Shown: positions 34,358 to 44,788, counted from the first letter of the stretch. The stretch: DNA of 64,000 bases from Antrihabitans stalagmiti (GCF_016482825.1 NZ_JAEMNV010000010.1:62001-126000); one strand, 5' to 3'. The notes: a model not told the origin generated them from the sequence alone. A program made the numbers and translations.

Positions 34358-35497
34358 TCACGCTCGCTTCCTCCGATACCAGCCCGTGTCGTCGGAACCG
34401 ACGAACCCCGCCAACTCCAGCAGCGGCAGCACACCTCGCACCCCATCGATCCCGACGCCCGAGACCTCCGACAACTCACGAGGCTCACGCGAACCGACCG
34501 CGGGCAACGCCTCGTAGACCAGCAACTGATCGCCGGCCAACCCGTCCGTGTCGCGCGCGGCAGCGTCGTCACTCCCCCGCACCGGCAACCGCAGCGGTCC
34601 GGCCTCGTCGATGATCTCCCGCGCCGAGGTGACCAAGGTTGCCTCCCCGTCTCGCACCATCTGATGACACCCTGTCGAGGTCGCGGTCAGCACCGACCCT
34701 GGCACCGCTAACGCCGGACGGCCAAGTCCCCGAGCCCATTTGGCGGTATTGCGCGCACCGCTACGCCAACCCGCCTCGACGACCACGACGGCATCCGACA
34801 GTGCCGCGATCAACCGATTGCGGGCCAGAAACCGATGTTTCGCAGGCGTCGTGCCCGGCGGATACTCCGAGACAACCAAACCTCGTGCTGCGATCTCCTC
34901 GAGCAACCGCTCGTGCGCTTTCGGATAGTGCTGTTCGATCCCGCAGGCCAGTACGGCGATCGTCGACCCCTCGATCGCCAACGCCGCGCGATGGGACGCA
35001 GCGTCGATGCCGAAGGCGCCGCCGGAGACGATCGTCCAGCCCTGTGCCGCAAGCTCGCTGACCAGTTCCGTCGCGACGTAGTCACCGTAGTCACTCGGCG
35101 CCCTCGTCCCGACGACCGCAACGGCCCGCTCGGTCGCTTCGACGATCGACCCCGATCCACGCACCCACAAGGCAAGCGGTGCAGCACCTTCCGGCTGGCG
35201 TCGGGTGTCGATGCCGGTGAAGCCAACCATCCGCCATGCCGGCCACTCGTCGTCGTCCGGCGTCACGAGACGCCCACCGATCCGAGCGACCGCTTCCAGA
35301 TCCCGCTCGGCGGTATCGATGTGACGACGCGCCTCGGTTCGCTTCACCAGCGCGGGCGGCAGATCCCACTCCCGCACTGCTCGCGCTGCTTCCTCGACAC
35401 CGACCGACGCGATCAGGTCGTTCAGCGGCGCGCACGCACCGACCACAACCGACGACAGGTACGCCCATGCCAAGCGGCGAGAATCGCTGGCGCTCAA
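34358..35497 (-). CDS. dprA: DNA-processing protein DprA
   Basis: A 379-residue Rossmann-fold protein that loads RecA on incoming single-stranded DNA. The core contains VAVVGTRAPSDYGDYVATELV and TIVSGGAFGIDAASHRAAL, with an N-terminal SAM-like region and a C-terminal winged-helix domain (~res. 310-379). The start is TTG, overlapping the yifB stop (TTGA), so it is translationally coupled to yifB. Natural competence is not established in this lineage, so its present role could be in recombination more generally. Confidence 0.95.
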   Translation of the reverse strand: MSASDSRRLAWAYLSSVVVGACAPLNDLIASVGVEEAARAVREWDLPPALVKRTEARRHIDTAERDLEAVARIGGRLVTPDDDEWPAWRMVGFTGIDTRRQPEGAAPLALWVRGSGSIVEATERAVAVVGTRAPSDYGDYVATELVSELAAQGWTIVSGGAFGIDAASHRAALAIEGSTIAVLACGIEQHYPKAHERLLEEIAARGLVVSEYPPGTTPAKHRFLARNRLIAALSDAVVVVEAGWRSGARNTAKWARGLGRPALAVPGSVLTATSTGCHQMVRDGEATLVTSAREIIDEAGPLRLPVRGSDDAAARDTDGLAGDQLLVYEALPAVGSREPRELSEVSGVGIDGVRGVLPLLELAGFVGSDDTGWYRRKRA

Positions 35498-37002
35498 CGC
35501 CGGATCTCGTCTCGGAAGCCGAGCGCACGACCGACATCACCGGCATCGGGTGCTTCCGCACCCCTCAGATCGGCCACGGTCCACGCGACACGCAGCGCCC
35601 TGTCTGCGCCACGAGCAGTGAGCTGCCCGCGCCGGATTGCGTCGTCGAGCGGCGCCACGGTCTTGTAGGGCAGGCGAAACTCCCTGCGCAACAACGGCCC
35701 TGTCACGTCACCGTTGGTACGGAACCCGAACTCACGCCACCGCTGCGCGGCGGCAGACCGCGCCGCCGCGACCCGAGCGCGCACGTCGGCACTGCACTCC
35801 GGCTCGTCGGCATGAAAGCCGCCACTTCCGATGGGCCGCATCTTGATTCGTACGTCGACGCGATCCACCAGCGGACCCGACAACTTGCCCAGGTAGCGCC
35901 GCCGCACCGCCGGTGCGCAGACACAGTCGGCCTCTCGCGGCGGCGCACACGGGCACGGATTCGCCGCGAGAATGAGTTGAAACCGTGCGGGATAGATCGC
36001 CACACCATCGCGCCGCGCGATGCGCACCTCCCCGTCCTCGAGCGGTGTGCGCAGCGATTCCAGCACCTTCGTACCGATCTCGGCATATTCGTCGAGAAAC
36101 AGCACACCGCGGTGCGCACGACTGACCGACCCCGGTCGCGCCATCCCCGACCCGCCACCGACCATCGCGCTGACCGTCGACGTGTGGTGCGGCGCAACAA
36201 ACGGCGGCGTCATGATCAGCGGGTTGTCGTCGCTCAGCAGCCCGGCGAGGGAGTGGATGGCCGTCACTTCTATCGACTCCTGTTCGGTGAGAGGTGGCAG
36301 CAGACCCGGAAGTCTCTGTGCAAGCATGGTTTTCCCGATGCCGGGCGGACCCGTGAGCATCAGGTGGTGGGCGCCGGCAGCAGCGACCTCCAGTCCCCAG
36401 CGCGCCTCGTCCTGGCCGACCACGTCGCTCAGATCACCACCTGCTACCACTACGTTTCTGGAACGCCGGCCCGGTCCCAACAACACGACCTCACCCCGCA
36501 ACCACGCGAGCACGTCACGCAACGAACCCGCACCGAAGATGTCGATGCCATCGACGAGCCCCGCCTCCGCCAGCGTCGAATCCGGCACGACGACCCGCTG
36601 CCATCCCGCGTTCTTCGCGGCAAGCACGGCCGGCAGCACACCCCGCACCGACCGCAACCGACCGTCCAACGCCAATTCACCGAGCAGCACTGTCTTTTCG
36701 AGCTTGGCCCGCGGCACGTCCTCCGCAGCGTCGAGCACGCTCAAGGCAAGAGCCAAGTCGTACACACTTCCGATCTTCGGCAGCGTCGCAGGCGACAACG
36801 CAAGAATCACTCGCGAATCCGGCCACTTCTCACCGGAATTCGTGACCGCTGCGCGCACCCGGTCACGAGATTCCTGCAGGGCCGTGTCGGGCAGACCGAC
36901 GATGTGCACACCGGGCAAACCACGGCCGATGTCGGCCTCTATCTCCACGATCTGGCCGTGAACACCGGACACCGCGACCGAATGTGCACGTCCGAGCGCC
37001 AT
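35494..37002 (-). CDS. yifB: YifB/ComM-family Mg-chelatase-like AAA+ ATPase
   Basis: A 502-residue ATPase: an N-terminal Lon-protease-like fold (res. 1-165), an AAA+ core with Walker A GPPGIGKTMLAQRLPGL and Walker B VLFLDEYAEI, and a C-terminal Mg_chelatase domain. ComM is a branch-migration helicase in transformation; YifB homologues occur widely. ATG at 37002 shares one base with the yraN stop (TGATG); dprA overlaps its 3' end. The frame remains open upstream inside yraN but the conserved start MALGRAHSVAV is clear. Confidence 0.94.
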   Translation of the reverse strand: MALGRAHSVAVSGVHGQIVEIEADIGRGLPGVHIVGLPDTALQESRDRVRAAVTNSGEKWPDSRVILALSPATLPKIGSVYDLALALSVLDAAEDVPRAKLEKTVLLGELALDGRLRSVRGVLPAVLAAKNAGWQRVVVPDSTLAEAGLVDGIDIFGAGSLRDVLAWLRGEVVLLGPGRRSRNVVVAGGDLSDVVGQDEARWGLEVAAAGAHHLMLTGPPGIGKTMLAQRLPGLLPPLTEQESIEVTAIHSLAGLLSDDNPLIMTPPFVAPHHTSTVSAMVGGGSGMARPGSVSRAHRGVLFLDEYAEIGTKVLESLRTPLEDGEVRIARRDGVAIYPARFQLILAANPCPCAPPREADCVCAPAVRRRYLGKLSGPLVDRVDVRIKMRPIGSGGFHADEPECSADVRARVAAARSAAAQRWREFGFRTNGDVTGPLLRREFRLPYKTVAPLDDAIRRGQLTARGADRALRVAWTVADLRGAEAPDAGDVGRALGFRDEIRR

Positions 37003-37358
37003 CAGAACACCGCTTCGAGATGCTCGATCACCGGCTCGGTACCCGATTCGATCAGCACACTCACAACATCGAAACGAACCGGTGTCCACGGCCCGGATTG
37101 TTCTGCCAGCCAGACGGCGGCCAGTCGTCGGATTCGCCGCTGCTTGGTCAACGTGACCGCTTCGGCAGGCACTCCCATTCGGCGGCCGGTGCGGGTTTTG
37201 ACCTCGACGAAGACCAACACGTCGTTGCTCCGGACGATCAGGTCGATTTCGCCGTAGCGGGTCCGCCAGTTGCGATCGACGATCGTCATGCCAGCTGCGG
37301 TCAAGAACTCCGCTGCTAGATCCTCACCCTGCGCGCCGAGCGCGACGTTGTTTCCCAT
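37002..37358 (-). CDS. YraN family (UPF0102) endonuclease-like protein
   Basis: A 118-residue protein of the YraN family with a restriction-endonuclease-like fold. The signature GARGEDLAA-type start (GAQGEDLAAEFL), RNWRTRYGEIDLIV and VFVEVKTRT carry the expected acidic and Lys residues of a PD-(D/E)xK nuclease site. Function is unresolved, though it is regularly found with dprA and yifB. It is the first gene of yraN-yifB-dprA; two DnaA-box sequences lie 63-89 bases upstream. Confidence 0.93.
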   Translation of the reverse strand: MGNNVALGAQGEDLAAEFLTAAGMTIVDRNWRTRYGEIDLIVRSNDVLVFVEVKTRTGRRMGVPAEAVTLTKQRRIRRLAAVWLAEQSGPWTPVRFDVVSVLIESGTEPVIEHLEAVF

Positions 37359-37420
37359 ACCGCAACGATGACCGAGCCGACACCACGCTCACTCCCGTGA
37401 ACTGGGAAAACAGATTGCCC

Positions 37421-37447
37421 TGTGGATAAACCGCGCGCTGTGGACAA
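37421..37447. promoter_or_regulatory. Two DnaA-box sequences in direct orientation upstream of yraN-yifB-dprA
   Basis: TGTGGATAA (37421-37429) is the reverse complement of the perfect box TTATCCACA, and TGTGGACAA (37439-37447) is the reverse complement of TTGTCCACA, the form preferred in mycobacteria. They are 18 bases apart, same orientation, in the 110-base gap between the DUF2469 stop and the yraN start. They suggest DnaA control of the operon. Confidence 0.55.
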
Positions 37448-37468
37448 CTCGCCGCGCTGTCGGCGTGT

Positions 37469-37774
37469 CTACTCGGGAAGGCGCAGGTCAGGCTTGTCAA
37501 GCTCTTCTATGTTCACGTCCTTGAACGTGATCACGCGGACGTGTTTGACGAAGCGAGCGGGTCGGTACATGTCCCATACCCAGGCATCGGACATCCGGAC
37601 CTCGAAGTAGACCTCGCCGTCGGCGTTCTGCGGCAGCAGTTCGACCGTGTTGGCGAGGTAGAAGCGTCGCTCGGTCTCCACGACGTACGAGAACTGACCG
37701 ACGATGTCCTTGTACTCGCGGTACAGGGAAAGTTCCATCTCGGTTTCGTACTTCTCGAGATCCTCGGCGCTCAT
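37469..37774 (-). CDS. DUF2469 protein
   Basis: A 101-residue acidic protein of the DUF2469 family, conserved in actinobacteria between rnhB and yraN and of unknown function. Sequence features are a charged N-terminal helix (SAEDLEKYETEMELSLYREYKDIVGQ) and alternating aromatic residues in EVYFEVRMSDAWVWDMYRPARF. GGAGG lies 13 bases before the ATG at 37774, somewhat far; an upstream ATG at 37822 would overlap rnhB and is less likely. No membrane segments or cysteines. Confidence 0.88.
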   Translation of the reverse strand: MSAEDLEKYETEMELSLYREYKDIVGQFSYVVETERRFYLANTVELLPQNADGEVYFEVRMSDAWVWDMYRPARFVKHVRVITFKDVNIEELDKPDLRLPE

Positions 37775-37811
37775 CGGTGTGAAGATCCTCCTGGTCTGTC
37801 GTGAACAGTCA

Positions 37812-38525
37812 TCATGTCGCACTCGTTGTCTCGACGCTTATGTGGCCCAGATCCATCACGTCACCCTCGGTATCGACGTCTCGGCCGAGTGACACGTTTC
37901 GCCACGAACGCCGATGTTCGGCGCTGGCACCGAGCCGCGACAGCGCAGCCATGTGCACTGGCGTGTTGTAGCCCTTGTGCGCCGCGAACTCGTAGCCGGG
38001 CAACTTCGCATCCAGTTGCACCATAAAGCGGTCGCGGGTGACCTTGGCAAGGATGCTGGCCGCCGCGATGCAGGCCGCGTTGGCGTCGCCGCCGATCACC
38101 GGCAGCGACGGTACAGGTATACCCGGCACCTTGAAACCATCGGTGAGAACGTAGCCCGGTTGCACACGCAGCCCAGCGACCGCGCGTCGCATGCCTTCGA
38201 TGTTGGCAACGTGAATGCCGATGGCGTCGATCTCCCACGCCGGGATCGACACGACGTTCCACGCGAGCGCCAACCGCTTGATCACCGGAAAAAGTTGCTC
38301 GCGTGCCCGCTCGGTGAGTCTCTTGGAATCGTCCAGCCCGCCAAGCGAGGCCTGCGGTTTGGGGGCGAGAACGCACGCCGCGACGACGAGCGGACCCGCG
38401 CAGCACCCCCGACCGGCTTCGTCGACACCGGCAACGGGACCGAGGCCACTACGGATCAGCGCAGACTCCAACGTCCGCAGACCCGAAGATTTGCGGATGA
38501 CCGTCCGTGGTGGCCAGGAACCCAT
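37812..38525 (-). CDS. rnhB: Ribonuclease HII
   Basis: A 237-residue nuclease that removes RNA from RNA/DNA hybrids and excises misincorporated ribonucleotides. The catalytic motif [15 protein letters not shown] (Asp 35, Glu 36) and later [13 protein letters not shown] and [16 protein letters not shown] with the remaining acidic site are present. ATG at 38525 follows the lepB stop by ten bases; the frame extends further upstream inside lepB but the conserved start is here. Confidence 0.96.
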   Translation of the reverse strand: MGSWPPRTVIRKSSGLRTLESALIRSGLGPVAGVDEAGRGCCAGPLVVAACVLAPKPQASLGGLDDSKRLTERAREQLFPVIKRLALAWNVVSIPAWEIDAIGIHVANIEGMRRAVAGLRVQPGYVLTDGFKVPGIPVPSLPVIGGDANAACIAAASILAKVTRDRFMVQLDAKLPGYEFAAHKGYNTPVHMAALSRLGASAEHRRSWRNVSLGRDVDTEGDVMDLGHISVETTSAT

Positions 38526-38535
38526 GTGCAGGTGC

Positions 38536-39366
38536 TCAGTTGCTCTGAATGTCCGGTGAGCTGATCTTTCCCATCCGGCCCGGTGGCAGCACGATGAAGA
38601 CCGCCTTGCCACGTACGTTCTCGACCGGCACAGTGCCCTGGTACTCGTCACCCCTGTGGAATCGCGAGTCCGCCGAGTTGTTGCGGTTGTCGCCCATCAT
38701 CCACAGGTTGCCGTCCGGCACCTTCACAGCAGGGAAACAACGGCCCGACTTCACGTCGGTCTGGCAGGTGAGCGAACCGGGAACGAACGGGAAGTCGTTG
38801 ACAACGTACGGCTCGTCCAGGGGTTTACCGTCCACGAGGATCCTGCCTTGATCGTCACAACATTCGACTGTCTGGCCGCCGGTGGCGATCACACGTTTGA
38901 CGAGATCGTTTTCGTCGGGCGGGACGACTCCGAAGACGGACCCGATGTTCTGGAGCCCCCGAAGAACGGCGTTGTCGGATCTGATGGATTTGTAGTTCTC
39001 GCTCCAGGAATCCGGGCCGAGGAAAACGATCACATCGCCGGCGGACGGATCGCCGAAGCGGTAGCCGATCTTCTCGACGACGATTCGATCGCCGGTGCAC
39101 CCTGCGCAGCCGTGCAACGTCGGTTCCATCGATTCCGACGGAATCAGGTACACCCGCGCGATGAAGGTCTGCAGCAGGAAGCTCAGCAGCAATGCCACAA
39201 GCAGCAGGACAGGTAGTTCACGCCAGAACGAGCGCGGCTTGCCCGCAGGCTCGTTGCGTTCGGACCGATCGCGCCGTCCGAACCTCCGCTTGCCGGATTC
39301 GGAGGGGTTCACATTGGTGCTGTCGGCTGCGTTCGGGTCGGTCACGCGCGCCTCGTCATCTGCCAC
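38536..39366 (-). CDS. lepB: Signal peptidase I
   Basis: A 276-residue membrane protease that removes signal peptides at the outer face of the membrane. A charged cytosolic N-terminus (res. 1-48) precedes one membrane helix (~res. 51-71). The catalytic Ser 79 is in [10 protein letters not shown] and the general base Lys 157 in [12 protein letters not shown]; the [14 protein letters not shown] box closes the domain. Four cysteines (CAGC and CC) lie in the extracytoplasmic part and could form disulfides. In the conserved rplS-lepB-rnhB order. Confidence 0.96.
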   Translation of the reverse strand: MADDEARVTDPNAADSTNVNPSESGKRRFGRRDRSERNEPAGKPRSFWRELPVLLLVALLLSFLLQTFIARVYLIPSESMEPTLHGCAGCTGDRIVVEKIGYRFGDPSAGDVIVFLGPDSWSENYKSIRSDNAVLRGLQNIGSVFGVVPPDENDLVKRVIATGGQTVECCDDQGRILVDGKPLDEPYVVNDFPFVPGSLTCQTDVKSGRCFPAVKVPDGNLWMMGDNRNNSADSRFHRGDEYQGTVPVENVRGKAVFIVLPPGRMGKISSPDIQSN

Positions 39367-39378
39367 GGAGACAGGTTA

Positions 39379-39400
39379 GCCCGGCTCTTGCGAGCCGGGC
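39379..39400 (-). terminator. Hairpin terminator after rplS
   Basis: GCCCGGCTC-TTGC-GAGCCGGGC is a perfect 9-bp stem with a 4-base loop, between the rplS stop and the lepB start on the minus strand. It is followed by CTAACCTGT rather than a T-run, as is common in high-GC actinobacteria. It would separate rplS from lepB, perhaps incompletely. Confidence 0.75.
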
Positions 39401-39463
39401 CGTCTGGGAGCAGCTACCGAAGGCGGCTGCGCCGAAGTGCAGGAGCTAGAGCGTCGTTGTCGC

Positions 39464-39805
39464 TCAGCGCTTTTCCTTGATCTTCGCGGCCTTGCCACGC
39501 AGATCGCGGAGGTAGTACAGCTTCGCGCGGCGGACGTCGCCACGGGTCACGACCTCGATGTGGTCGATGGTCGGGCTGTGCACGGGGAACGTGCGCTCGA
39601 CACCGACACCGAAGGAGACCTTACGAACGGTGAAAGTCTCGCGGACGCCACCGCCCTGACGACGGATGACGACACCCTTGAAAATCTGGATGCGCTCCTT
39701 CGAGCCTTCGATAACCTTCACGTGGACATTGAGCGTGTCGCCGGGGCGGAACTCGGGAACGTCGTCACGGAGTGACTTCTTGTCCAGGAAATCCAGGGTA
39801 TTCAT
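39464..39805 (-). CDS. rplS: 50S ribosomal protein L19
   Basis: A 113-residue large-subunit protein at the interface with the 30S subunit. The start [17 protein letters not shown] and the signature [21 protein letters not shown] are typical, and the basic C-terminus KAAKIKEKR is complete. The open frame runs to 39916 but the in-frame ATG at 39805 matches the family. In mycobacteria rplS directly follows the trmD operon; here tex, a TetR gene and a fadE gene lie between. Confidence 0.96.
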   Translation of the reverse strand: MNTLDFLDKKSLRDDVPEFRPGDTLNVHVKVIEGSKERIQIFKGVVIRRQGGGVRETFTVRKVSFGVGVERTFPVHSPTIDHIEVVTRGDVRRAKLYYLRDLRGKAAKIKEKR

Positions 39806-39991
39806 GTTTGTTTCATCCTTGCGGTTGCGAGAGCAGAGGAACCGAGCGGCATGTGCTCGACTGGTTCGTACCCAGGTCAGGTCAGAGTTGTCCTGCGCTG
39901 TAAGTCGGTACACCATGGGTGCACTGGCACAGGCAACCGTTCGATTGTGCCAGATAGGCCCCCGACCAGTGAAATCGGCCGCTTCGGTCCG

Positions 39992-40855
39992 CTACGAGGC
40001 GACAGGTTGGTGAACCTTCCCGTCGGTCGCCGTAGGCGGTGGCGGCGCCGCGTGCACCGTCCGAGCCAGTTCTTCCTCCGCACCTGACAGGGCGTGCTCG
40101 ATGCTCGGTTTACCTGCGATCAAGTCCTGGATGTAGATCTTGGCCCTGATCGCAGGTCGGCGTAACTTCCGCTCACGATTGACCGCGCGTTCCATCCGCT
40201 TCGGCCGAGAGGTGTAGCGCCACCGTGCCCACGGGGCTCCCGGCCTGCTCAATCGAATCGCGCCGATCACCAGCAGCGGAACGACGAACAGCCCGACCAG
40301 CCCCGTCCAGATCTTGCCTTTGAGCAGCACGATCGCCGCAAGCGCCAGGTTCGCGACCGACGAAACCACGATGCCGACTCGCACCCACGTGTTCGGATCG
40401 TGTCGGAAGCTTGTGACGTTGATCAGTTCGAGCGGACGCAGGCCGAGCAGGAGCAGTCCCGTCACGGCGATCGCGACGAAGACAGCATCGACCGAACTTC
40501 GCCCTTCTTCCTCCCAATACACGTCTTTCAGGTAGAAGATCAGGGCGAACTCGTCGAGCACCAACGCGGCACCCGCACCGAACAGCGCAGCAAGCCAGGC
40601 GCCGCTGGTCTGGGTGCCGTCGTCGTAGATCGTGATGATCGCGATGCCCGACACGATCATGGTCACGACGCCGAACACGACGTGATGGACGTGGTGGCCG
40701 TTCGGCGTCACATTGCCCGGCCACCACTTCACGTTCGCCCTGATCATCCGCACGCTCAGGCGGATGAGCAGGAACCCCACGATGAATCCGATCAGAAACG
40801 CGAGCAGCGGCAGCCGACCGTGAGCGACGATCTCCTCGTCCAGCCATCTACGCAT
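39992..40855 (-). CDS. Integral membrane protein with a conserved-looking His cluster, unknown function
   Basis: A 287-residue protein with about six to seven membrane helices in its first 200 residues and a basic then Pro/Ala-rich cytosolic tail. I do not recognise the family. A possible metal-binding set is visible: NGHHVHHVVFG after the first helix, LDEFALIFYLKD at the end of the third, and YWEEEGRSS in the next loop. The arrangement of His and acidic residues at membrane edges recalls metal-dependent membrane hydrolases, but this is only a visual impression. It sits between tex and rplS, 30 bases after tex on the same strand. Confidence 0.7.
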   Translation of the reverse strand: MRRWLDEEIVAHGRLPLLAFLIGFIVGFLLIRLSVRMIRANVKWWPGNVTPNGHHVHHVVFGVVTMIVSGIAIITIYDDGTQTSGAWLAALFGAGAALVLDEFALIFYLKDVYWEEEGRSSVDAVFVAIAVTGLLLLGLRPLELINVTSFRHDPNTWVRVGIVVSSVANLALAAIVLLKGKIWTGLVGLFVVPLLVIGAIRLSRPGAPWARWRYTSRPKRMERAVNRERKLRRPAIRAKIYIQDLIAGKPSIEHALSGAEEELARTVHAAPPPPTATDGKVHQPVAS

Positions 40856-40885
40856 GTGCCCATTGTGTCCTGAATCGTCGCGCGA

Positions 40886-43222
40886 CTACTGACCGAATCC
40901 AGCTTTTCGCAGTGCGTCCGCCATGGAACCGCTTGCAGGCGGGGACGACTTCGCGTTCCGGTCGCGATCGCGCGGGGCCCCGCCACCGCGCTGGGGTTGC
41001 GAAGGCCGTTTCTGCTGCGCGCCGGAGCGAGCGGGACGACCACGGTCCGGCGTGGCGACCTGAGCACCTGCGGCACCGATCTCGTCGTCGAGGCGCAGGG
41101 TCAACGCGATGCGCTGCCGCGCGACGTCGACCTCGAGCACCTTCACCCGAACGACATCTCCGGATTTCACGACGTCGTGCGGGTCTTTGACGAAGTTGTG
41201 CGACATGGCCGATACGTGAACGAGTCCGTCCTGGTGCACGCCGACGTCGACGAACGCTCCGAACGCAGCGACATTGGTGACGACGCCTTCCAGCGTCATC
41301 CCCGGGTTCAGGTCACCGACCTTCTCGATGCCTGCGGCGAACGTCGCGGTCTTGAATTCCGGGCGCGGGTCGCGACCCGGCTTCTCCAACTCGCCGATGA
41401 TGTCGGTGACCGTCGGCAGACCGAAGCGGTCGTCGACGAACTCGGCCGGACGCAGCGAACGCAACACCGTCGTATTGCCGATCAACTCGTGCACACCCTG
41501 GCCGGTCCGGTCGATGATGCGGCGCACGATCGGGTATGCCTCCGGGTGCACGGCCGACGCATCGAGCGGGTCGTCGCCACCACCGATACGCAGGAACCCC
41601 GCGCATTGTTCGAACGCCTTGGGCCCGAGCCGTGGGACCTCCTTGAGGCCGGCCCGAGTCTTGAAGCGGCCGGTCTTGTCACGATGGGCGACAATGCTTT
41701 CCGCGAGAGTCCCGGTGATTCCCGATACCCGGGACAGCAACGGAACCGAAGCGGTGTTGACGTCGACACCGACCGCGTTCACGGCGTCTTCGACGACTGC
41801 GCCGAGGGAGCGGGCGAGTATCGCTTCCGAGATGTCGTGTTGGTACTGCCCGACGCCGATCGACTTGGGGTCGATCTTCACAAGCTCGGCGAGTGGATCC
41901 TGCAGGCGGCGCGCGATGGACACAGCGCCGCGAAGCGAGACGTCCATGTCGGGCAGTTCCGCGGATGCGTACGCCGACGCGGAGTAGACCGATGCGCCCG
42001 CTTCGGACACGACGACCTTGGTCGGCTTGCGGTCGGGAATGCGCGAGATGAGCTCGGCCGCCAATGCGTCCGTCTCCCGCGACGCAGTTCCGTTGCCGAT
42101 GGCGATGAGTTCGACGCCGAACCGAGCGACCAGGGCGCCCAGTACAGCGATAGCCGCTTCCGATTTGCCCTGCGGCTTGTGCGGATAGATCACTTCGGTG
42201 GCAACGACCTTGCCGGTTCCGTCGACGACGGCGACCTTGACGCCCGTGCGGAAACCGGGATCGAGACCCATCGTCGCGCGGGTGCCTGCGGGTGCGGCGA
42301 GGAGCAGATCACGCAGGTTGGCGGCGAACACGTCAGCGGCATCACGCTCTGCGGACTGGCGAAGCCGCATCCGCGTGTCGATGCCGAGGGTGACGAGCAG
42401 CTTGGTGCGCCAGGCCCACCGAACCGTGTCGAGCAACCAGGGGTCGGCAGGACGACCTCGATCCGCGATCCCGAACTTGGTCGCGATGCGGCCTTCGTAG
42501 ACCGTGCGCTCCCCCGGCGCGATCTCCTCGGTTTCGGGCTCGAGCCCGAGCGAGAGAATGTCTTCCTTCTCACCACGCAGCAAAGCCAGAATGCGATGGG
42601 ACGGCAGCTTCTCGAAAGGCTCGGAGAACTCGAAGTAGTCCTTGAATTTCGCGCCCTCTTCTTCCTTGCCTTTGCGCACCGACGACTTCACCTGGCCGCG
42701 CTTCCACATCAGCTCGCGCAGGTCGCCGACCAGATCGGCGTCCTCGCCGAAACGCTCGACCAGGATGGACCGGGCGCCGTCGAGTTGCTCGGCGGTGTAG
42801 TCCGCCGGATCGTTGGTCGGGTCGTTGATCAACGCGTCGGCGACAGGTTCGTGGCCGGCTTCGCGGGCGATCTGCGCCTTCGTGCGGCGCTTCGGCTTGA
42901 AGGGCAGGTAGATGTCCTCGAGGCGCGCCTTGGTTTCGGCAGCCATGATCCGTTGTTCGAGCGCCGCGTCGAGCTTGTCCTGAGCACGGATCGACTCGAG
43001 AATCGCGGTCCTGCGTTCGTCCAGTTCGCGCAGGTAGTTGAGCCGCTCCTCCAGCAACCGCAACTGCGCGTCGTCCAGGCCGCCGGTGACCTCTTTGCGG
43101 TAGCGAGCGATGAAGGGCACCGTCGATCCGGCGTCCAACAGGTCGACCGCCGCCTGCACTTGCTCTACGCGCACACCCAGTTCGTCGGCGATGCGTTGGT
43201 TCACAGTCAGCAATATCGTCAC
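40886..43222 (-). CDS. tex: Tex-family RNA-binding transcription accessory protein
   Basis: A 778-residue nucleic-acid-binding protein. In order: N-terminal helical Tex domain ([15 protein letters not shown]), a YqgF/RuvC-like domain ([18 protein letters not shown]), two helix-hairpin-helix regions ([36 protein letters not shown]), and an S1 domain ([31 protein letters not shown]). The tail (res. ~725-778) is basic and low-complexity. It likely acts in RNA metabolism or ribosome-associated quality control. GTG at 43222 is the chosen start; the open frame up to 43348 lacks family similarity. Confidence 0.95.
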   Translation of the reverse strand: MTILLTVNQRIADELGVRVEQVQAAVDLLDAGSTVPFIARYRKEVTGGLDDAQLRLLEERLNYLRELDERRTAILESIRAQDKLDAALEQRIMAAETKARLEDIYLPFKPKRRTKAQIAREAGHEPVADALINDPTNDPADYTAEQLDGARSILVERFGEDADLVGDLRELMWKRGQVKSSVRKGKEEEGAKFKDYFEFSEPFEKLPSHRILALLRGEKEDILSLGLEPETEEIAPGERTVYEGRIATKFGIADRGRPADPWLLDTVRWAWRTKLLVTLGIDTRMRLRQSAERDAADVFAANLRDLLLAAPAGTRATMGLDPGFRTGVKVAVVDGTGKVVATEVIYPHKPQGKSEAAIAVLGALVARFGVELIAIGNGTASRETDALAAELISRIPDRKPTKVVVSEAGASVYSASAYASAELPDMDVSLRGAVSIARRLQDPLAELVKIDPKSIGVGQYQHDISEAILARSLGAVVEDAVNAVGVDVNTASVPLLSRVSGITGTLAESIVAHRDKTGRFKTRAGLKEVPRLGPKAFEQCAGFLRIGGGDDPLDASAVHPEAYPIVRRIIDRTGQGVHELIGNTTVLRSLRPAEFVDDRFGLPTVTDIIGELEKPGRDPRPEFKTATFAAGIEKVGDLNPGMTLEGVVTNVAAFGAFVDVGVHQDGLVHVSAMSHNFVKDPHDVVKSGDVVRVKVLEVDVARQRIALTLRLDDEIGAAGAQVATPDRGRPARSGAQQKRPSQPQRGGGAPRDRDRNAKSSPPASGSMADALRKAGFGQ

Positions 43223-43356
43223 GGCGCCCGACACTACCGGCGCGATCCGACACCGACCGCAACCCTTCCGCCTCGACACCCCGTCCGCGAGATCACGACC
43301 ACATTTCCAGTGACCGGGGGCGCCAAGTGGTACCGCGATGCGCCACACTGGTCGCG

Positions 43357-44643
43357 ATGAGCACAGGTCCGCAACCCTCGACGGCAGCGACGCGGCGCAC
43401 CCGCCCGCGAGATCGCAAGCTGTCGATTCTGCGTGCCGCCGAAACCGCGTTCGCGAAGAACGGCTACCACCGCACGTCGATGGCCGATATCGCCCGCTCG
43501 CTCGACATCACCTCTACAGCGCTGTACCGGCATTTCAAGAACAAGGAAGACCTGCTCGCACAGACGTTGATCGGTGGCCTCGACACAACGCTCGAGCGCC
43601 TGCAGCGGGCTCGGCGGACCGACGAGAACGGCGTCGCGATCCTGGACGAACTGGTTGCCATGTCGCTCGAATTCCGTGGCCTTCCGCGGCTGTGGCAGCG
43701 GGAGGTTCGGAACCTGTCGCCGGATGTGCGACGCGGGGTCCTGATGCGGGTGCTGCGCCTGAATGTGCAACTGCGCCATGCGGTTGCGATGCGCCGACCC
43801 GACCTGGCCGCAGAGGACGTCGAACTGCTCGCGTGGTGTGTGCTGTCGATCGCGGTGAGTCCGTCACACCACAACGTCCAGCTGCCGACCGAGCAGTTCG
43901 CCACCCAACTCGGCGCGATGATCGACGCCGTGGTCGAGTCCGACGCCGTGTTCGGCGGCGATGCGCGTCGACCGTATCCACGGACGTCGGCGCTGACCGA
44001 CAACACCGATACCACCGACGACGCGCTGGAACGTGCGATCAGGCCGGAGCGTCTCCTCGTGGCCGCGGCGCGGCTTTTCAACACGAGGGGTTATGCAGCG
44101 GTCGGTATCGAGGACATCGGCGCGGCGGCAGGCATCGCGGGTCCGAGCATCTACCACCACTTCGAAAGCAAGGCGGATCTGCTCACCGAGATCGTCGAAC
44201 GCAGCGAGCAGTGGATCGTGCTCTACACCTCGCGCGCGCTGATGGTCGGCACGACGACGGAGCAATCGTTGAGCCTGATTCTGAAGTCCTACACGCAATT
44301 TGCACTCGAGCAGCCCGACATGATCGGCACCGCGGTCACCGAGGTCATCCACCTTCCCGAGACCCACGGCGCCCGCTTCCGCAAGGCCCACCGCGACGGC
44401 GTCGTCCGCTGGGCACGCCTACTTCAAGTCGCTCGGCCCGAGCTCGAACTCGACGCTGCCCGCGTGCAGATCCAAGCGATGACGACGATCGTCAACGACG
44501 CTGTCCGCAACGATCGGATCCGCACCAGGCCCGATCTCGTCGATGCGATCGGCGCGATCGGCGAACGCGTCATGTTTGCTACCGCTGCCCCCGAGCACCT
44601 AGCCGGGCCTAACATCGCAGGCCAATCGGCTCTCAGTCCGTAG
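43357..44643 (+). CDS. TetR-family regulator with two tandem TetR domains
   Basis: A 428-residue regulator with two complete TetR units in one chain. The first HTH is at res. ~21-66 ([27 protein letters not shown]), the second at ~230-276 ([27 protein letters not shown]), each followed by its own helical ligand domain. Standard TetR proteins are about 200 residues, so this is an internal duplication or fusion that could act like a single-chain dimer. ATG at 43357 is preferred over 43327. It precedes a FadE5-type acyl-CoA dehydrogenase by 145 bases in the same direction and probably controls it. Confidence 0.9.
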   Translation: MSTGPQPSTAATRRTRPRDRKLSILRAAETAFAKNGYHRTSMADIARSLDITSTALYRHFKNKEDLLAQTLIGGLDTTLERLQRARRTDENGVAILDELVAMSLEFRGLPRLWQREVRNLSPDVRRGVLMRVLRLNVQLRHAVAMRRPDLAAEDVELLAWCVLSIAVSPSHHNVQLPTEQFATQLGAMIDAVVESDAVFGGDARRPYPRTSALTDNTDTTDDALERAIRPERLLVAAARLFNTRGYAAVGIEDIGAAAGIAGPSIYHHFESKADLLTEIVERSEQWIVLYTSRALMVGTTTEQSLSLILKSYTQFALEQPDMIGTAVTEVIHLPETHGARFRKAHRDGVVRWARLLQVARPELELDAARVQIQAMTTIVNDAVRNDRIRTRPDLVDAIGAIGERVMFATAAPEHLAGPNIAGQSALSP

Positions 44644-44788
44644 TTGCCAGAGTTGCGGCAAGCACCGCAACCTAGCCGTCGTTAACTTACGGTTGCGTAG
44701 CGAGCCCGCGATAGGCAATTCTGATCCGCGGGTTCGAGCAGACATGCCTCGCGCCGAAGTTGGAAGAACGACGTGGAGGGTTGCACAT

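Noticed and set aside
40997-43360. A 787-residue open frame on the plus strand
   Set aside because: Antisense shadow of tex.
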